A DNA stretch of 64,000 bases from KBS50 sp042666615 (GCF_042666615.1 NZ_JBHTDD010000025.1:1-64000), one strand, 5' to 3'; positions 29,852 to 39,149 are shown, counted from the first letter of the stretch. The notes: generated by a model from the letters alone, not told the origin. Translations and numbers: made by a program.

Positions 29852-30999
29852 GGCGTCGCCACCCCCACCGTGGTGCCCCAGGCGTTGATCCGCGCCGCCG
29901 CGAGGTCGGCGTCCGGCAGCAGGCCGGCGGCGTCGGCGAGCCGGATCAGCCGGGCCAGGTGCGCCGGGGACCGGCCGCTGTGCAGGCCGCCGACCATCGT
30001 GAGGTGGTCCTGGTGGCCGGCCAGCCAGGCGAGGAATACGATACCGGTCTTGTAGTGGTAGGTCGGCGCGGCGAACAGGTGCCGGGCCAGCGGCAGCGTG
30101 GGGTCGAGGAGCCGGTCGTAGCCGTCCAGGTCGCCGGCGTCGAGCGCGCGCAGCGCGGCTGCGGCGGGCGGCGCGATCGCCGCCAGGACGCCGAGCAGGG
30201 CGTCGGAGTGGCCGTCGGTGTCGCCGCGGATCAGCGCCGGGTAGTTGAAGTCGTCACCGGTGTACATCCGGACGCCGGAAGGCAGCCGGCGACGCAACGC
30301 GATCTCCAGCTCTGCGTCGAGCAGGGACAGCTTGATCCCGTCGACCTTTGTGGCGTACGCCTCGATCAGGCCGACCACGGTGTCCATCGCCCGGAGCGGG
30401 TCGTCGTCCCCCCAGTAGCCGGCCAGCGCCGGGTCGAACGCGGGGCCCAGCCAGTGCAGCACCACCGGGCGGTCGGTCTCGCTGAGCAGCTTGCCGTACG
30501 TTTCGAGGTAGTCGTCGGCCGAGCGGGCGGCCGCCGCGAGGTGCCGGCTGCACATGAGCACCGGTACGGCGCCGGCCGCCTGCACGTCCGCGAGCTGTTC
30601 GGCGTACGCCGCCCGCACCTGGTCCAGGGTGGCCGGTCCGGCCGGCAACTGGTCGGTGGCCACCCCGGCCGCGATCGTCCCGCCCTCGGCCCGGGCCAGC
30701 GCGGCCGACCGGCGGATCAGCTCCCGCGCGGTCGGGTGGTCGAGCCCCATCCCCCGCTGCGCGGTGTCCATCGCCTCGGCAACACCGAAGCCGTACGCCC
30801 ACAGGTGCCGGCGGAACGCGAGCGTCGCGTCCCAGTCGACGGCCGCGGGCGCGCCGGGTACGTTCTCGGCGGCCGGGTCGGCCACCACGTGGGCGGCGGC
30901 GTACGCGACCCGGCTGGTGAACCGTGGCCCTGGGGTGGCGAACTCGCCACCCGCCCCGGACAGGGTCAGCGGGCCGTCGGGCAGGGTCACCCGGTTCAC
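29833..30999 (-). CDS. DUF993 family protein (dihydrodipicolinate synthase-like barrel)
   Basis: The 388-residue protein matches DUF993, distant relatives of the class I aldolase/dihydrodipicolinate synthase barrel. Conserved stretches include YGFGVAEAMDTAQRGMGL, PVVLHWLGPAFDP and DGIKLSLLD, whose Lys could be the Schiff-base lysine of the fold. It would cleave or form a C-C bond in a sugar-derived keto acid; this is inferred. The GTG start at 30999 overlaps the oxidoreductase stop (GTGA), a sign of translational coupling. Confidence 0.85.
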   Translation of the reverse strand: MNRVTLPDGPLTLSGAGGEFATPGPRFTSRVAYAAAHVVADPAAENVPGAPAAVDWDATLAFRRHLWAYGFGVAEAMDTAQRGMGLDHPTARELIRRSAALARAEGGTIAAGVATDQLPAGPATLDQVRAAYAEQLADVQAAGAVPVLMCSRHLAAAARSADDYLETYGKLLSETDRPVVLHWLGPAFDPALAGYWGDDDPLRAMDTVVGLIEAYATKVDGIKLSLLDAELEIALRRRLPSGVRMYTGDDFNYPALIRGDTDGHSDALLGVLAAIAPPAAAALRALDAGDLDGYDRLLDPTLPLARHLFAAPTYHYKTGIVFLAWLAGHQDHLTMVGGLHSGRSPAHLARLIRLADAAGLLPDADLAAARINAWGTTVGVATPCTGSR

Positions 31000-32150
31000 G
31001 AGGTCAGCTCCGGGATCTCGATCCGGCGGCCCTCGTGGGCGGAGACCAGCCCCAGTTCGGCGAGCTGGACGCCGCGGGCCCCGGCCCACAGGTCCCAGGT
31101 GTACGGGGCGTCGTCGACGACGTGCCGCAGGAACATCTCCCACTGCGCCTTGAAGCCGTTGTCGAACTCGGCGTTGTCCGGCACCTCCTGCCACTGGGCC
31201 CGGAAGTCCTCGGTGGTCGGCAGGTCGGGGTTCCACACCGGTTTCGGGGTCGCGGCGCGGTGCTGGATCCGGCAACCGCGCAGCCCGGCGACCGCGCTGC
31301 CGAGGGTGCCGTCGACCTGGAACTCGACAAGCTCGTCGCGGTTGACCCGGACGGCCCAGGACGAGTTGATCTGCGCGACGATGCCGCCGTCGAGTTCGAA
31401 TATGGCGTACGCGGCGTCGTCGGCGGTCGCCGCGTACTCCGCGCCGTCCTCGTCCCAGCGGGTCGGGACGTGGGTGGCGACGTGTGCGGTGACCGCGCGG
31501 ACCGGTGCGAAGATCTGCTCCAGCACGTAGTGCCAGTGCGGGAACATGTCCACCACGATGCCGCCGCCGTCGGCCGCGCGGTAGTTCCAGCTCGGCCGCT
31601 GGGCGGGCTGCCAGTCGCCCTCGAACACCCAGTAGCCGAACTCGCCGCGCACCGACAGGATGCGACCGAAGAAGCCGCTGCGCACCAACCGGTCGAGTTT
31701 GCGCAGCCCCGGCAGGAACAGCTTGTCCTGCACCACGCCGTGCCGCAGCCCGGCGGCGTCGGCCGCGCGGGCCAGGTCGACCGCGCCGGACAGGGTGGTC
31801 GCCAGCGGTTTCTCGGTGTAGACGTGCTTGCCGGCATCGATCGCGAGCCGGATCGCCTTCTCCCGCTCGCTGGTTACCTGGGCGTCGAAGTAGACCGAGA
31901 CGTCCGGGCGGGCCAGCGCCGCGTCGAGGTCGGTGGTCCAGTCGGTCAGGCCGTGCCGCCCGGCGACCTCGCGCAGCTTCTCCTCGTTGCGTCCGACCAG
32001 GACCAGCTCGGGCCACAGCCGGGTGCCGCCGCGCAGCGGGACACCGCCCTGTTCCCGGATGGCCAGCAGGGACCGGATCAGGTGTTGCCGGTAGCCCATC
32101 CGACCGGTCACACCGTTCATGACGATCCCCACCGGGACGCGTTCGGACAT
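30996..32150 (-). CDS. Gfo/Idh/MocA family NAD(P)-dependent oxidoreductase
   Basis: The 384-residue protein has the Rossmann start GIVMNGVTGRMG, the EKP motif in GKHVYTEKPLATT (nicotinamide-side Lys near residue 114) and a C-terminal alpha/beta substrate domain. The family oxidises or isomerises sugars and inositols. The N-terminal region is longer than usual between beta-1 and helix A (HLIRSLLAIREQGGVPL). It is the first gene of a three-gene operon and faces a LacI gene across 141 bases holding two operator-like sites. Confidence 0.9.
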   Translation of the reverse strand: MSERVPVGIVMNGVTGRMGYRQHLIRSLLAIREQGGVPLRGGTRLWPELVLVGRNEEKLREVAGRHGLTDWTTDLDAALARPDVSVYFDAQVTSEREKAIRLAIDAGKHVYTEKPLATTLSGAVDLARAADAAGLRHGVVQDKLFLPGLRKLDRLVRSGFFGRILSVRGEFGYWVFEGDWQPAQRPSWNYRAADGGGIVVDMFPHWHYVLEQIFAPVRAVTAHVATHVPTRWDEDGAEYAATADDAAYAIFELDGGIVAQINSSWAVRVNRDELVEFQVDGTLGSAVAGLRGCRIQHRAATPKPVWNPDLPTTEDFRAQWQEVPDNAEFDNGFKAQWEMFLRHVVDDAPYTWDLWAGARGVQLAELGLVSAHEGRRIEIPELTS

Positions 32151-32164
32151 CTCGCCCTACCCTT

Positions 32165-32182
32165 CAGGTAAGCGCTTTCCTG
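32165..32182. promoter_or_regulatory. LacI-type operator 1
   Basis: The 18-bp site CAGG-T-AAGCGCTT-T-CCTG is a palindrome with one mismatched pair, centred on the CG typical of LacI-family operators. It lies 15 bases upstream of the oxidoreductase start. Confidence 0.75.
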
Positions 32183-32210
32183 GCAGGCTACCGGCGGTAG
32201 ACTCGGTCAA

Positions 32211-32222
32211 GCAAGCGATTGC
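32211..32222. promoter_or_regulatory. LacI-type operator 2
   Basis: GCAAGCGATTGC resembles the GCAA-N-CG-N-TTGC half-site arrangement of LacI-family operators. It is centred 43 bases from operator 1, about four helical turns, which suits looping between sites. Confidence 0.65.
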
Positions 32223-32291
32223 GTGCCGGCTCGGGTGGGCTACCCTGTCGACCAGATCCGGGCCGGCCGGCACCCGGCCGGAAGGGGAAGA

Positions 32292-33347
32292 ATGGCCACC
32301 TTGGCGGACGTCGCGCGACGCGCGGGTGTCTCGACGGCCACCGTCTCCCGGATCATCAACAACAGCCCCAAACCGGTGGCCGACGCGCTGCGCCAACGGG
32401 TCCTCGCCGCCGTCGCCGAGTTGCAGTTCGTCCCCAACGCCAACGCGCGGCAACTGGCCCGGGCCGATCGCAGCGCGGTCGGGGTGATCGTGCATGACGT
32501 CTCCGACCCGTACTTCGCGGAGATCACCCGGGGTCTGCAGCGGATCGCCACCGACCACGGGCGGCTCGTCATCATCTGCAACAGCTACCGGGACCCCGAG
32601 CGGGAGCTGGCGTACGTCGAGCTGTTGCACGCCCACCAGGCCGCGGCGATCGTACTGGCCGGCTCCGGCTACCACGACACGCCGGTCACCGCCCGGCTGG
32701 ACCGGCGACTGCGGCTGTTCGAGGAGACCGGCGGCCGGGTCGCCGTCATCGGCCGGCACGAGCTGGCCGGGGACGCGATCGTGCCGGCGAACGAGCACGG
32801 CGGCTGGTTGGCCGGCGACGCGCTCTACCGGCTGGGCCACACCACGATCGGTGTCATCGCCGGACCGCGCCACCTCACCACCACCACCGACCGGCTGGCC
32901 GGGCTGCGTCGGGCGGCCCGCGACCACGGTCGCCGGCTCACCGGCCGGCACATCGCGTACGCCGACTTCGACCGCAACGGCGGCGCGGTGGCAGCCGCCG
33001 CCCTGCTGGACCAGCACCCCGGGCTCACCGCGTTGGCCGCGCTCAACGACTCGATGGCCATCGGCGCGCTGGCCTGCCTGCGCGAGCGCGGCCTGGACGT
33101 GCCCGACCGGATCAGCCTGATCGGCTTCGACGACATGCCGGTCTCGGTCGACGTCACGCCGCCGCTGAGCACCGTCCGGCTCCCACTTGTCGACATCGGC
33201 GCCCGCGCCATGTCGCTCGCGTTGGGCAACGGCGGCCCGACCGGCTCCGCGCCGGTGGTCGAGCACGTCGCGACCGAACTGGTGCTGCGCGGCAGCACCG
33301 CTCCCCCGCCGCCGGTCCCCCGCCGCGCCCGGCAACGGTCCGGTTGA
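32292..33347 (+). CDS. LacI family transcriptional repressor
   Basis: This 351-residue LacI/GalR regulator has the N-terminal helix-turn-helix (TLADVARRAGVSTATVSRII, residues 3-22) with its hinge (VPNANARQLAR), then a periplasmic-binding-like effector domain (about 60-335) with GFDDMPVSVDVTPPLSTV near the end. It is divergent from the oxidoreductase-DUF993-isomerase operon, and two LacI-like palindromes lie between them. It very probably represses that operon and itself until a sugar effector binds. Confidence 0.92.
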   Translation: MATLADVARRAGVSTATVSRIINNSPKPVADALRQRVLAAVAELQFVPNANARQLARADRSAVGVIVHDVSDPYFAEITRGLQRIATDHGRLVIICNSYRDPERELAYVELLHAHQAAAIVLAGSGYHDTPVTARLDRRLRLFEETGGRVAVIGRHELAGDAIVPANEHGGWLAGDALYRLGHTTIGVIAGPRHLTTTTDRLAGLRRAARDHGRRLTGRHIAYADFDRNGGAVAAAALLDQHPGLTALAALNDSMAIGALACLRERGLDVPDRISLIGFDDMPVSVDVTPPLSTVRLPLVDIGARAMSLALGNGGPTGSAPVVEHVATELVLRGSTAPPPPVPRRARQRSG

Positions 33348-33405
33348 CCCCGGACGCGGGTCGGGCGGGCGTCCGGCCGGCCGCCACCGGTGGCAGGATG
33401 AGGTC

Positions 33406-34845
33406 GTGGATCTCGAATCGGGTGCCGGCCTGTTACACCGGCTGACGTCGTACACACCGGACCGCGAGTGGGACGTCCCGGCCGACGACCCGCGGGTGCG
33501 GCACGACCTGACGCCGAACGACCCGGACACCCGGCCGCCGGCCATGAAGGCGTACGCCGACCTGCCGATCCTCCCGCTGCCGCGTGACCTGCCGGATCCC
33601 GGCACCCCGGCGACCGCGGCGCTGGCTGGCCTGGACGTGGTGACCCAGCCGCTGGACGCCGCGCAGCTCGGCCGGATCCTCTTCCTCGGCGCGGGGGTGG
33701 TCCGGATCGCCGAACGCGACGGGCGGCGGTTCGTCTACCGCGCCTCGGGTTCGGCGGGCGCGCGTTTCCCGCTGGAGGTCTACGTCAGCGCCCGCGGTGT
33801 CGCCGGGGTGCCGGACGGCGTGCACTGGTACGACGGCGAGCAGCACGCCCTGGTACGGGTGGGTCCGCCGGCCGGGGGTGAGGCCACCACGTTGGTGGTG
33901 ACCGGCGTTCCGTGGCGGACCGGCTGGCGGTACGCCGAGCGCGGCTGGCGGCACCTGTACTGGGACGCTGGGACGTTGCTCGCGCAGCTGTCCACCGCGG
34001 CGTACGGCGCCGGGCTGCGCCCCCGGCTGCGCAGCCGGTTTCCCGACGCCCAGATGCGCGACCTGGTCGGCGCCGATGGTGTGCACGAGTTCCCGCTCGC
34101 GTTGCTGTCCTTCGGCGACGCGGAGCCGGCGATCGTGCCGGGCGGCCCGGCCGCGGCCGGCGAGCTGCCGCCGGTCGAGTTCCCCCTGTGCACGCTGGCA
34201 CAGCGGGCCGGCGACCGGGACGGCCTTGGGGCGCCGTGGCCGGACGGCCCCGCCCTGACCGACGCCCCGCCGTCGGACACCGTGGACGAGGTGGTGCTGC
34301 GCCGGGGTTCGCAACGCCTGATGGACCGGAGCCGGACCCTGCCGCGTACCGTCCTGGACTGGCCGATGCGGGCGGCGCTGCGCGGCGTCGACGTGCCGCA
34401 CTGGGTGGTGGTGCACGGTGTCGACGGGGTCGCGCCGGGCGTCTACCGGTGGCCGGACCTCGACCGTCCGATTCGCACCGGTGACCTGCGCGACGAGACG
34501 GCGCGGGTCTGCCTCGACCAGTCCCTCGGCGGCGACGCCGGGTACGTCGTCGTCGCGGCGAGCCCGCTCGCCGGCCTCGACGACCGGAGCTACCGGGAGG
34601 CGCAGCTCGCCGCCGGCCTGGTGGAAGGGCGGCTGCACCTGGCCGCGTACGCCCTCGGGGCGAGCGCCTCCGGCATGACCTTCCTCGACAGCGAGGTCCC
34701 GGCCCTGCTGGCGGCGCCGGACGACCTGGCGACGTTGCTGTTCACCTGCGTGGGCGTGCCGGCGTACGCGTCCCGGCGCGGCGGCCTGCCGGGGTCGCCC
34801 GCCACCATCCGGATCGTGCAGCCCCGGCTCACCACCGACTCCTGA
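33406..34845 (+). CDS. SagB/ThcOx-like nitroreductase-family oxidase
   Basis: This 479-residue protein has two nitroreductase-like halves (about 60-240 and 290-470). SagB/ThcOx signs include LFLGAGVVRI, RASGSAGARFPLEVYV and, in the second half, MDRSRTLPRTVLDWPM and LAAGLVEGRLHLAAYALGASASGMT. Relatives are FMN enzymes, some of which oxidise azolines to azoles in RiPPs. No cyclodehydratase or precursor lies beside it, so its substrate is unknown. The start is GTG at 33406 with AGGA about seven bases upstream. Confidence 0.82.
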   Translation: MDLESGAGLLHRLTSYTPDREWDVPADDPRVRHDLTPNDPDTRPPAMKAYADLPILPLPRDLPDPGTPATAALAGLDVVTQPLDAAQLGRILFLGAGVVRIAERDGRRFVYRASGSAGARFPLEVYVSARGVAGVPDGVHWYDGEQHALVRVGPPAGGEATTLVVTGVPWRTGWRYAERGWRHLYWDAGTLLAQLSTAAYGAGLRPRLRSRFPDAQMRDLVGADGVHEFPLALLSFGDAEPAIVPGGPAAAGELPPVEFPLCTLAQRAGDRDGLGAPWPDGPALTDAPPSDTVDEVVLRRGSQRLMDRSRTLPRTVLDWPMRAALRGVDVPHWVVVHGVDGVAPGVYRWPDLDRPIRTGDLRDETARVCLDQSLGGDAGYVVVAASPLAGLDDRSYREAQLAAGLVEGRLHLAAYALGASASGMTFLDSEVPALLAAPDDLATLLFTCVGVPAYASRRGGLPGSPATIRIVQPRLTTDS

Positions 34846-34913
34846 ACCGACGGCGACTGTTGCGCCGGCAACCCGCCGGGCCGATCGTCACCGCCGGTCC
34901 CGATGCCGCCGGG

Positions 34914-35201
34914 TCAGCGCTGCCGGAGCGCCCCCCGGATGTCCGTGCCCACCCTGGCGAATGTGGTGTCGAGAGCGTCGACGAGCAGCCGTCCGACCTC
35001 ACGGATGTCCTGACGGACGGCGTTGTCGGACATCGCGTTGCCCGCAGCCTCGAACGCGTCGTCGATCGTGGCTCGCAGCCTGCCGACGGCGGCTCGGGCC
35101 GCGTCGTCGTCGCTGGCCTGCGCCAGGTGCAGCCGGAGTTTCAGCGCGAGCGCCTCGACCCGGCTCGAAAGCTCCTGCCACTGTGCGGATTCGGTAGCCA
35201 T
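34914..35201 (-). CDS. small helical protein, unknown function
   Basis: The 95-residue, Ala/Arg/Asp-rich product is predicted to be almost all helix, with heptad-like spacing (SRVEALALKLRLHLAQ and LRATIDDAFEAAG). GGGAGGG four bases before the ATG at 35201 is a strong ribosome site. It lies 59 bases downstream of the PspC gene on the same strand. That neighbour suggests a membrane-stress link but no function can be assigned. Confidence 0.7.
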   Translation of the reverse strand: MATESAQWQELSSRVEALALKLRLHLAQASDDDAARAAVGRLRATIDDAFEAAGNAMSDNAVRQDIREVGRLLVDALDTTFARVGTDIRGALRQR

Positions 35202-35260
35202 GGTTCCCTCCCTTGTGCCCGGTGGGCCGGCTTCGCCGTCACCACCCGTTCTCCTTCTCG

Positions 35261-35689
35261 TCACCGTTCCTTGCGCCGCAGTCCGGAAACCACGACCAGC
35301 GCGCCGGCCAGCAGCAGCAGGACGGGCCAGACGATGCCCAGCTCGACCCACGGCAGAAGCCGGCGGAGCAGCAGCACGGCGCCGGCGACCAGCAGGAGGC
35401 CTCCGACCAGCACGGTGACCGTGACGGGCGTGGCGGGCGCGGGCGGCTGCGCTTCACTTCCCGGGCCGGCTTCCGGGATCAGGATCCAGCCGATGACGTA
35501 CGCCAGCAGGCCGGTGCCGCCGGAGAGAACGAGCGCGACGGCGGTGACGCGCACCAACAGCGGATCGATTCCCAGGTAGCGACCGAGTCCGCCGCAGACG
35601 CCACCGATCAACCGGTCGGTACGGCTGCGCCGCAACGAGCGGACCGGGGGCGCCGAACCGAGCGGAGCCTCGGACGTTTGATACGTCAT
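35261..35689 (-). CDS. PspC domain membrane protein
   Basis: The 142-residue protein starts with a PspC domain (about 17-75), with LIGGVCGGLGRYLGIDP and a transmembrane helix (VTAVALVLSGGTGLLAYVIGWILI). Two more helices follow (about 90-108 and 115-134). PspC-domain proteins are envelope-stress sensors or anti-sigma-like partners in actinobacteria. AGGAGG precedes the ATG. Confidence 0.88.
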   Translation of the reverse strand: MTYQTSEAPLGSAPPVRSLRRSRTDRLIGGVCGGLGRYLGIDPLLVRVTAVALVLSGGTGLLAYVIGWILIPEAGPGSEAQPPAPATPVTVTVLVGGLLLVAGAVLLLRRLLPWVELGIVWPVLLLLAGALVVVSGLRRKER

Positions 35690-35852
35690 GACGCACCTCC
35701 TCTGTCTCCACGGTGCCCCCGCCAGCGGCGCGGACCCAGAGGCTTTCGGGCAGCGGGGCGGGGCCTACGTCCCACCACCGGGTGGGCGCCGAGTAACGCC
35801 GGGTGCACGGAGGGCGCTTACCGGGTAATGCCGGCGATCGAGATTCATGATC

Positions 35853-35880
35853 TTGACAATGCCGGCTTCGCAGCTAGATT
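35853..35880 (+). promoter_or_regulatory. sigma-70-type promoter for the M28 peptidase gene
   Basis: TTGACA (35853-35858) and TAGATT (35875-35880) are separated by 16 bases. The predicted start of transcription is near 35887, giving a leader of about 60 bases to the TTG start codon. Confidence 0.65.
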
Positions 35881-35949
35881 GAGGGCTTCCTGGCCTGATA
35901 ACCGCCATCCCCCAGCCGGCGACCCCGGCCGAGCCAATCAGGAGCAGCC

Positions 35950-37365
35950 TTGTCCGACCCCTCCAGCACCTCGACGCCGCAGTCCGCGTTCAACCGGCGC
36001 CGCATGCTGACCGTGGCCCTCGGCGGCGCAGCCGCCGCCGTCACCTTGCCCGCCCCCGCCTGGGCCGTGACCGACAAGCGTCCCGGCGCGACCAAGCCGC
36101 CGTCCCTCACCCCGGGCGACCGCATGGTTGCCGGGCGGGTGTCGTCCGTTCGCGCTCTCCCTCACCTGTGGACGCTTTCCGAGCACATCGGACCCCGCAT
36201 CGGTGGTACCGCCTCCGAGCGCCGGGCCGCCGACCACATCGCCCGCACCCTCGACAAGCTGGGGTACGACACCGAGCTTCAGCCGTTCCCGGTGGCGGAC
36301 AAGTTCCTGGCCCAGCTGTCCTCCCCGGCCGGGCTCCCCCGGGACCTGAACTGGCAGGCCGGAGCCTCGCCGAACGCCGCGCTGGACACGACCGTGCGGG
36401 CCGAGGTGGTGGACGTGGCCGCCGGTGCGCCGGAGAACTACCCCGCGAACGTCGCCGGCAAGATCGTGCTTGTCGACTACGTCGCTACCGAGAAGGACCA
36501 GTTGGTCGCCACGGCGGTGGCCAAGGGCGCGGCGGCGGTCGTCTTCCTGCCGGCCGACGGCGTGTACCCGCGCCGGGCGCAGGCGTTCTCGCCGACCCTG
36601 CCGACGTTCGAGACCCAGCCGGCTCCGATCCCGGTGGTGGGCGTGGCGCAGGCGCAGAAGCACCGGTTACGCGAGCGGCTGGCCGACCGTCGACTCGTCC
36701 TGTCCATCGCCACCTCCGCGCACCGCAACCTCACCTCGCACAACGTGCTCGCCGAGCGGACCGGGCGGTCCGGGGCGGGTGGCCCGGTGGTGATGGTGAG
36801 CGCCCACTACGACAGCGTGATCGGCGCGCCGGGTGCGAACGACGACGGTTCCGGTACGGTGCTCTGCCTGGAGCTGGCCCGGGTGCTGAAGTCGCTGCCG
36901 ATCAACGCCACCCTCCGGTTCGCGCTGTGGGGCTCGGAGGAGCAGGGTCTGATCGGTTCCCGCTACTACGTGGCGCAGTTGCCGCAGGCGGAGCGGGACC
37001 GGATCCTCGCGGTGTACCAGAACGACATGGTGGGCACGAGCTGGGACCCGGCGACCCGGTACTGGCTGCTGTCCTTCACCGGCGAGTCGAACCGGGCCAC
37101 CGACGAGGTGGCGGCCGCGGCTACCCGGCTGGGCTACCAGCCGCGCATTTCTCCGGTCACCCAGCGTGGGGCCAGTGACCACCAGTCGTTCCAGGAGGTC
37201 GGCATCGCCAGCGCCAACTTCTCCTGGCGCGGTGAGGAGTCGCCGGCGCTGCTGGAGCCGCCTTACCACAGCCCGGAGGACACCATCGTCAAGAACATCA
37301 GCCTGGAGCGGCTCCAGGTGTCGATGGAGCTGATCGGGGCCGCCACCTACGCGACCGCCCGCTGA
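35950..37365 (+). CDS. Tat-exported M28 family metallopeptidase
   Basis: This 471-residue aminopeptidase of the M28 family has a twin-arginine signal peptide (NRRRMLTVALGG, cleaved near PAWA). A PA-like insert (about 120-230) is followed by a zinc-binding core: His and Asp in SAHYDSVIGAPGANDDGSG, the Glu pair in GSEEQGLIGS, Asp in QNDMVG and His near the end (PPYHSPEDT). It would trim peptides outside the cell. The start is TTG at 35950 with GGAG five bases upstream. Its last 19 bases overlap the convergent MFS gene. Confidence 0.9.
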   Translation: MSDPSSTSTPQSAFNRRRMLTVALGGAAAAVTLPAPAWAVTDKRPGATKPPSLTPGDRMVAGRVSSVRALPHLWTLSEHIGPRIGGTASERRAADHIARTLDKLGYDTELQPFPVADKFLAQLSSPAGLPRDLNWQAGASPNAALDTTVRAEVVDVAAGAPENYPANVAGKIVLVDYVATEKDQLVATAVAKGAAAVVFLPADGVYPRRAQAFSPTLPTFETQPAPIPVVGVAQAQKHRLRERLADRRLVLSIATSAHRNLTSHNVLAERTGRSGAGGPVVMVSAHYDSVIGAPGANDDGSGTVLCLELARVLKSLPINATLRFALWGSEEQGLIGSRYYVAQLPQAERDRILAVYQNDMVGTSWDPATRYWLLSFTGESNRATDEVAAAATRLGYQPRISPVTQRGASDHQSFQEVGIASANFSWRGEESPALLEPPYHSPEDTIVKNISLERLQVSMELIGAATYATAR

Positions 37366-38672
37366 TCGAGGTGCTGTGCGGCGGTGCCGCCGGTGGAGCC
37401 GAGACTCCCCGGCGGCACCGCCGTTCCGACCGGCCACGACCGGGCGAGTAGGGCGACGGCGGTGGCGCCCGCCATCCCGACAGCGGTCAGGGCCAGCCAG
37501 GACAGCGCGGGCGTGGCCCACCGGTCGCCCAGTTCCCACAGGACGCCGGTCGCCAGGTTCCCGGCCGCGATGCCGAGTCCGGCGAGGGTGTTGTGCAGGC
37601 CGTAGTGGGTGGCGAGGAGCCGGTCGCGGGAGAGCGCGACGAGGGCGTCCATCTCGAACGGGTACGCCACCACGGTGCCCATGGTGAGCAGGGCGGTGGC
37701 CGCGAGGACCGGCAGGAGCGCCAGCGCCGCCGCCGTGCCGGTGTCGTTCCGGCCGGAGCCGCTGGCGGTGGCCGCCACCGGCAGGAACGCCGTGGCCATC
37801 AGGGCGAGCCCGACGGCGATGGCTCGCCCGGCCGACCAGCGTTGGCGGAGCCGGCCGGTGACGCGTACCTGTCCGACGACCGCCACCACGGCGGAGAGCG
37901 CGAACAGGGCGCCACTACCGACCGCGCCGCCGTCGCCCAGTTCCCGGGCGGCCTGTAGCGGCAGGGCCAGGTAGATCTGCGCGGCCAGCACGTGCGAGCC
38001 GAGCATGGCCAGGGAGAACCGCAGGAAGGCGCGGTTGCCGAGGACCTCGGCGCAGTCGACCCGGACGCCGCCGGGACCCCGCTGGCGTGGTGGGTCCGGC
38101 GGGCGAGCCGGCAGCACCCTGGCCTGCAACACGGTGAGGACTCCGAAGATCGCCGCGGCGGTCAGGCAGACGGCGCGGAAGCTCACTCCGACGAGGACGA
38201 GTCCGAGCACCGGGCCGATCAGTACCCCCGCCTGGTAGAAGACGTTGAACAGGGCGAAGGCCGGGATCCGGCGGTCGCCCGCCTCGGCCGCGAGGTAGGC
38301 CCGGACGGCGGGGCCGAACAGCGCTCCGGCGAGCCCGGTCGCCACCGCGGCGGCCAGCAGCATGGGCAGCGCGGTGACGAACCCCAGGGCGGCGAACCCG
38401 GCGGTACGCAGCGCGCAGCCGATCATGATCAAGGGCTTGAAGCCGAGGCGGTCCGCGAGCAGGCCCCCGATCAGGAACAGTCCCTGGTCGCTGAGGGCCC
38501 GTACGCCGAGGACCAGGCCCACCGTCCAGGCGGCCATCCCGAGGCCGTCGGCCAGGTGGTTGGCCAGGTACGGCATCAGCAGGTAGCACCCGAGGTTGAT
38601 GCCGAACTGGTTGAGCAGCAGCAGGCGTAGGCACCGGTCGAAGGAGCGTAGCTGCCGCCAGGTGCCCCTCAC
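37347..38672 (-). CDS. MFS transporter
   Basis: This 441-residue major facilitator has about 12 transmembrane helices. The motif-A-like GGLLADRLGFKPLIMIG lies after helix 2. It belongs to drug- or metabolite-efflux type MFS groups; the substrate is unknown. The GTG at 38672 is preferred because GAGGG lies about eight bases upstream; the frame stays open to 38744. An inverted repeat at 38757-38779 may be its operator. It overlaps the M28 gene tail to tail. Confidence 0.85.
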   Translation of the reverse strand: MRGTWRQLRSFDRCLRLLLLNQFGINLGCYLLMPYLANHLADGLGMAAWTVGLVLGVRALSDQGLFLIGGLLADRLGFKPLIMIGCALRTAGFAALGFVTALPMLLAAAVATGLAGALFGPAVRAYLAAEAGDRRIPAFALFNVFYQAGVLIGPVLGLVLVGVSFRAVCLTAAAIFGVLTVLQARVLPARPPDPPRQRGPGGVRVDCAEVLGNRAFLRFSLAMLGSHVLAAQIYLALPLQAARELGDGGAVGSGALFALSAVVAVVGQVRVTGRLRQRWSAGRAIAVGLALMATAFLPVAATASGSGRNDTGTAAALALLPVLAATALLTMGTVVAYPFEMDALVALSRDRLLATHYGLHNTLAGLGIAAGNLATGVLWELGDRWATPALSWLALTAVGMAGATAVALLARSWPVGTAVPPGSLGSTGGTAAQHLDQRAVA

Positions 38673-38756
38673 CGCTGTCGCCCTCGGACGGGTCGGCCAC
38701 CCGGACCACGGCGCACCGCTCCTCCAGCACCGCATAGCGCACAAAGGATGCGAATA

Positions 38757-38779
38757 CCTGATATTCGCCCAATATCAGG
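38757..38779. promoter_or_regulatory. operator-like inverted repeat upstream of the MFS gene
   Basis: CCTGATATT and AATATCAGG form a perfect 9-bp inverted repeat with a 5-base spacer, 85 bases upstream of the preferred MFS start. Its AT-rich core stands out from the surrounding GC-rich DNA. The regulator is unknown. Confidence 0.55.
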
Positions 38780-38831
38780 GTAGCGGCTGAGCTGGCAAAA
38801 CTACAGATCGAAAGAGTTTCAGTACGGAGTG

Positions 38832-39095
38832 TCAGGCAACCGCGCCGTGCGGCGGGGCGGTGTTGCCCCTTGGGGTGAGCCGGGCCGTCTCGTCCTGGAG
38901 CCCGCTCGTCGCCGCGCCCGATCACGGCCAGCAGTTGCCGGGCGGCGGGTGCCCCGTAGGCGGGGATGTCCCGGCTGAGCGCGGTCAGCGCCGGATGGAC
39001 GATCCGGCACAGTGGCGAGTCGTCAACGCGTACGACACCGCGCCCTTGGAGACGCCCGCCCGGCGAGCCACGTCGGCGATGGTCGGACGCTTCAC
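38832..39095 (-). pseudogene. internally deleted LacI family regulator
   Basis: The first 22-23 codons from GTG 39095 encode an intact LacI helix-turn-helix (RPTIADVARRAGVSKGAVSY). The next frame then reads the conserved LacI C-terminus (VDDSPLCRIVHPALTALSRD, then AARQLLAVIG), and after another shift ends DETARLTPRGNTAPPHGAVA-stop at 38832. So about 250 codons of the effector domain are missing and two frame changes are present. It sits upstream of, and divergent from, the mannoside operon whose LacI-type operators remain. Confidence 0.85.
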
Positions 39096-39149
39096 GGCGC
39101 TCCCCTCGGGCGGACATGCCATGCGGCGACCTCGATCGTACGGCAACTG

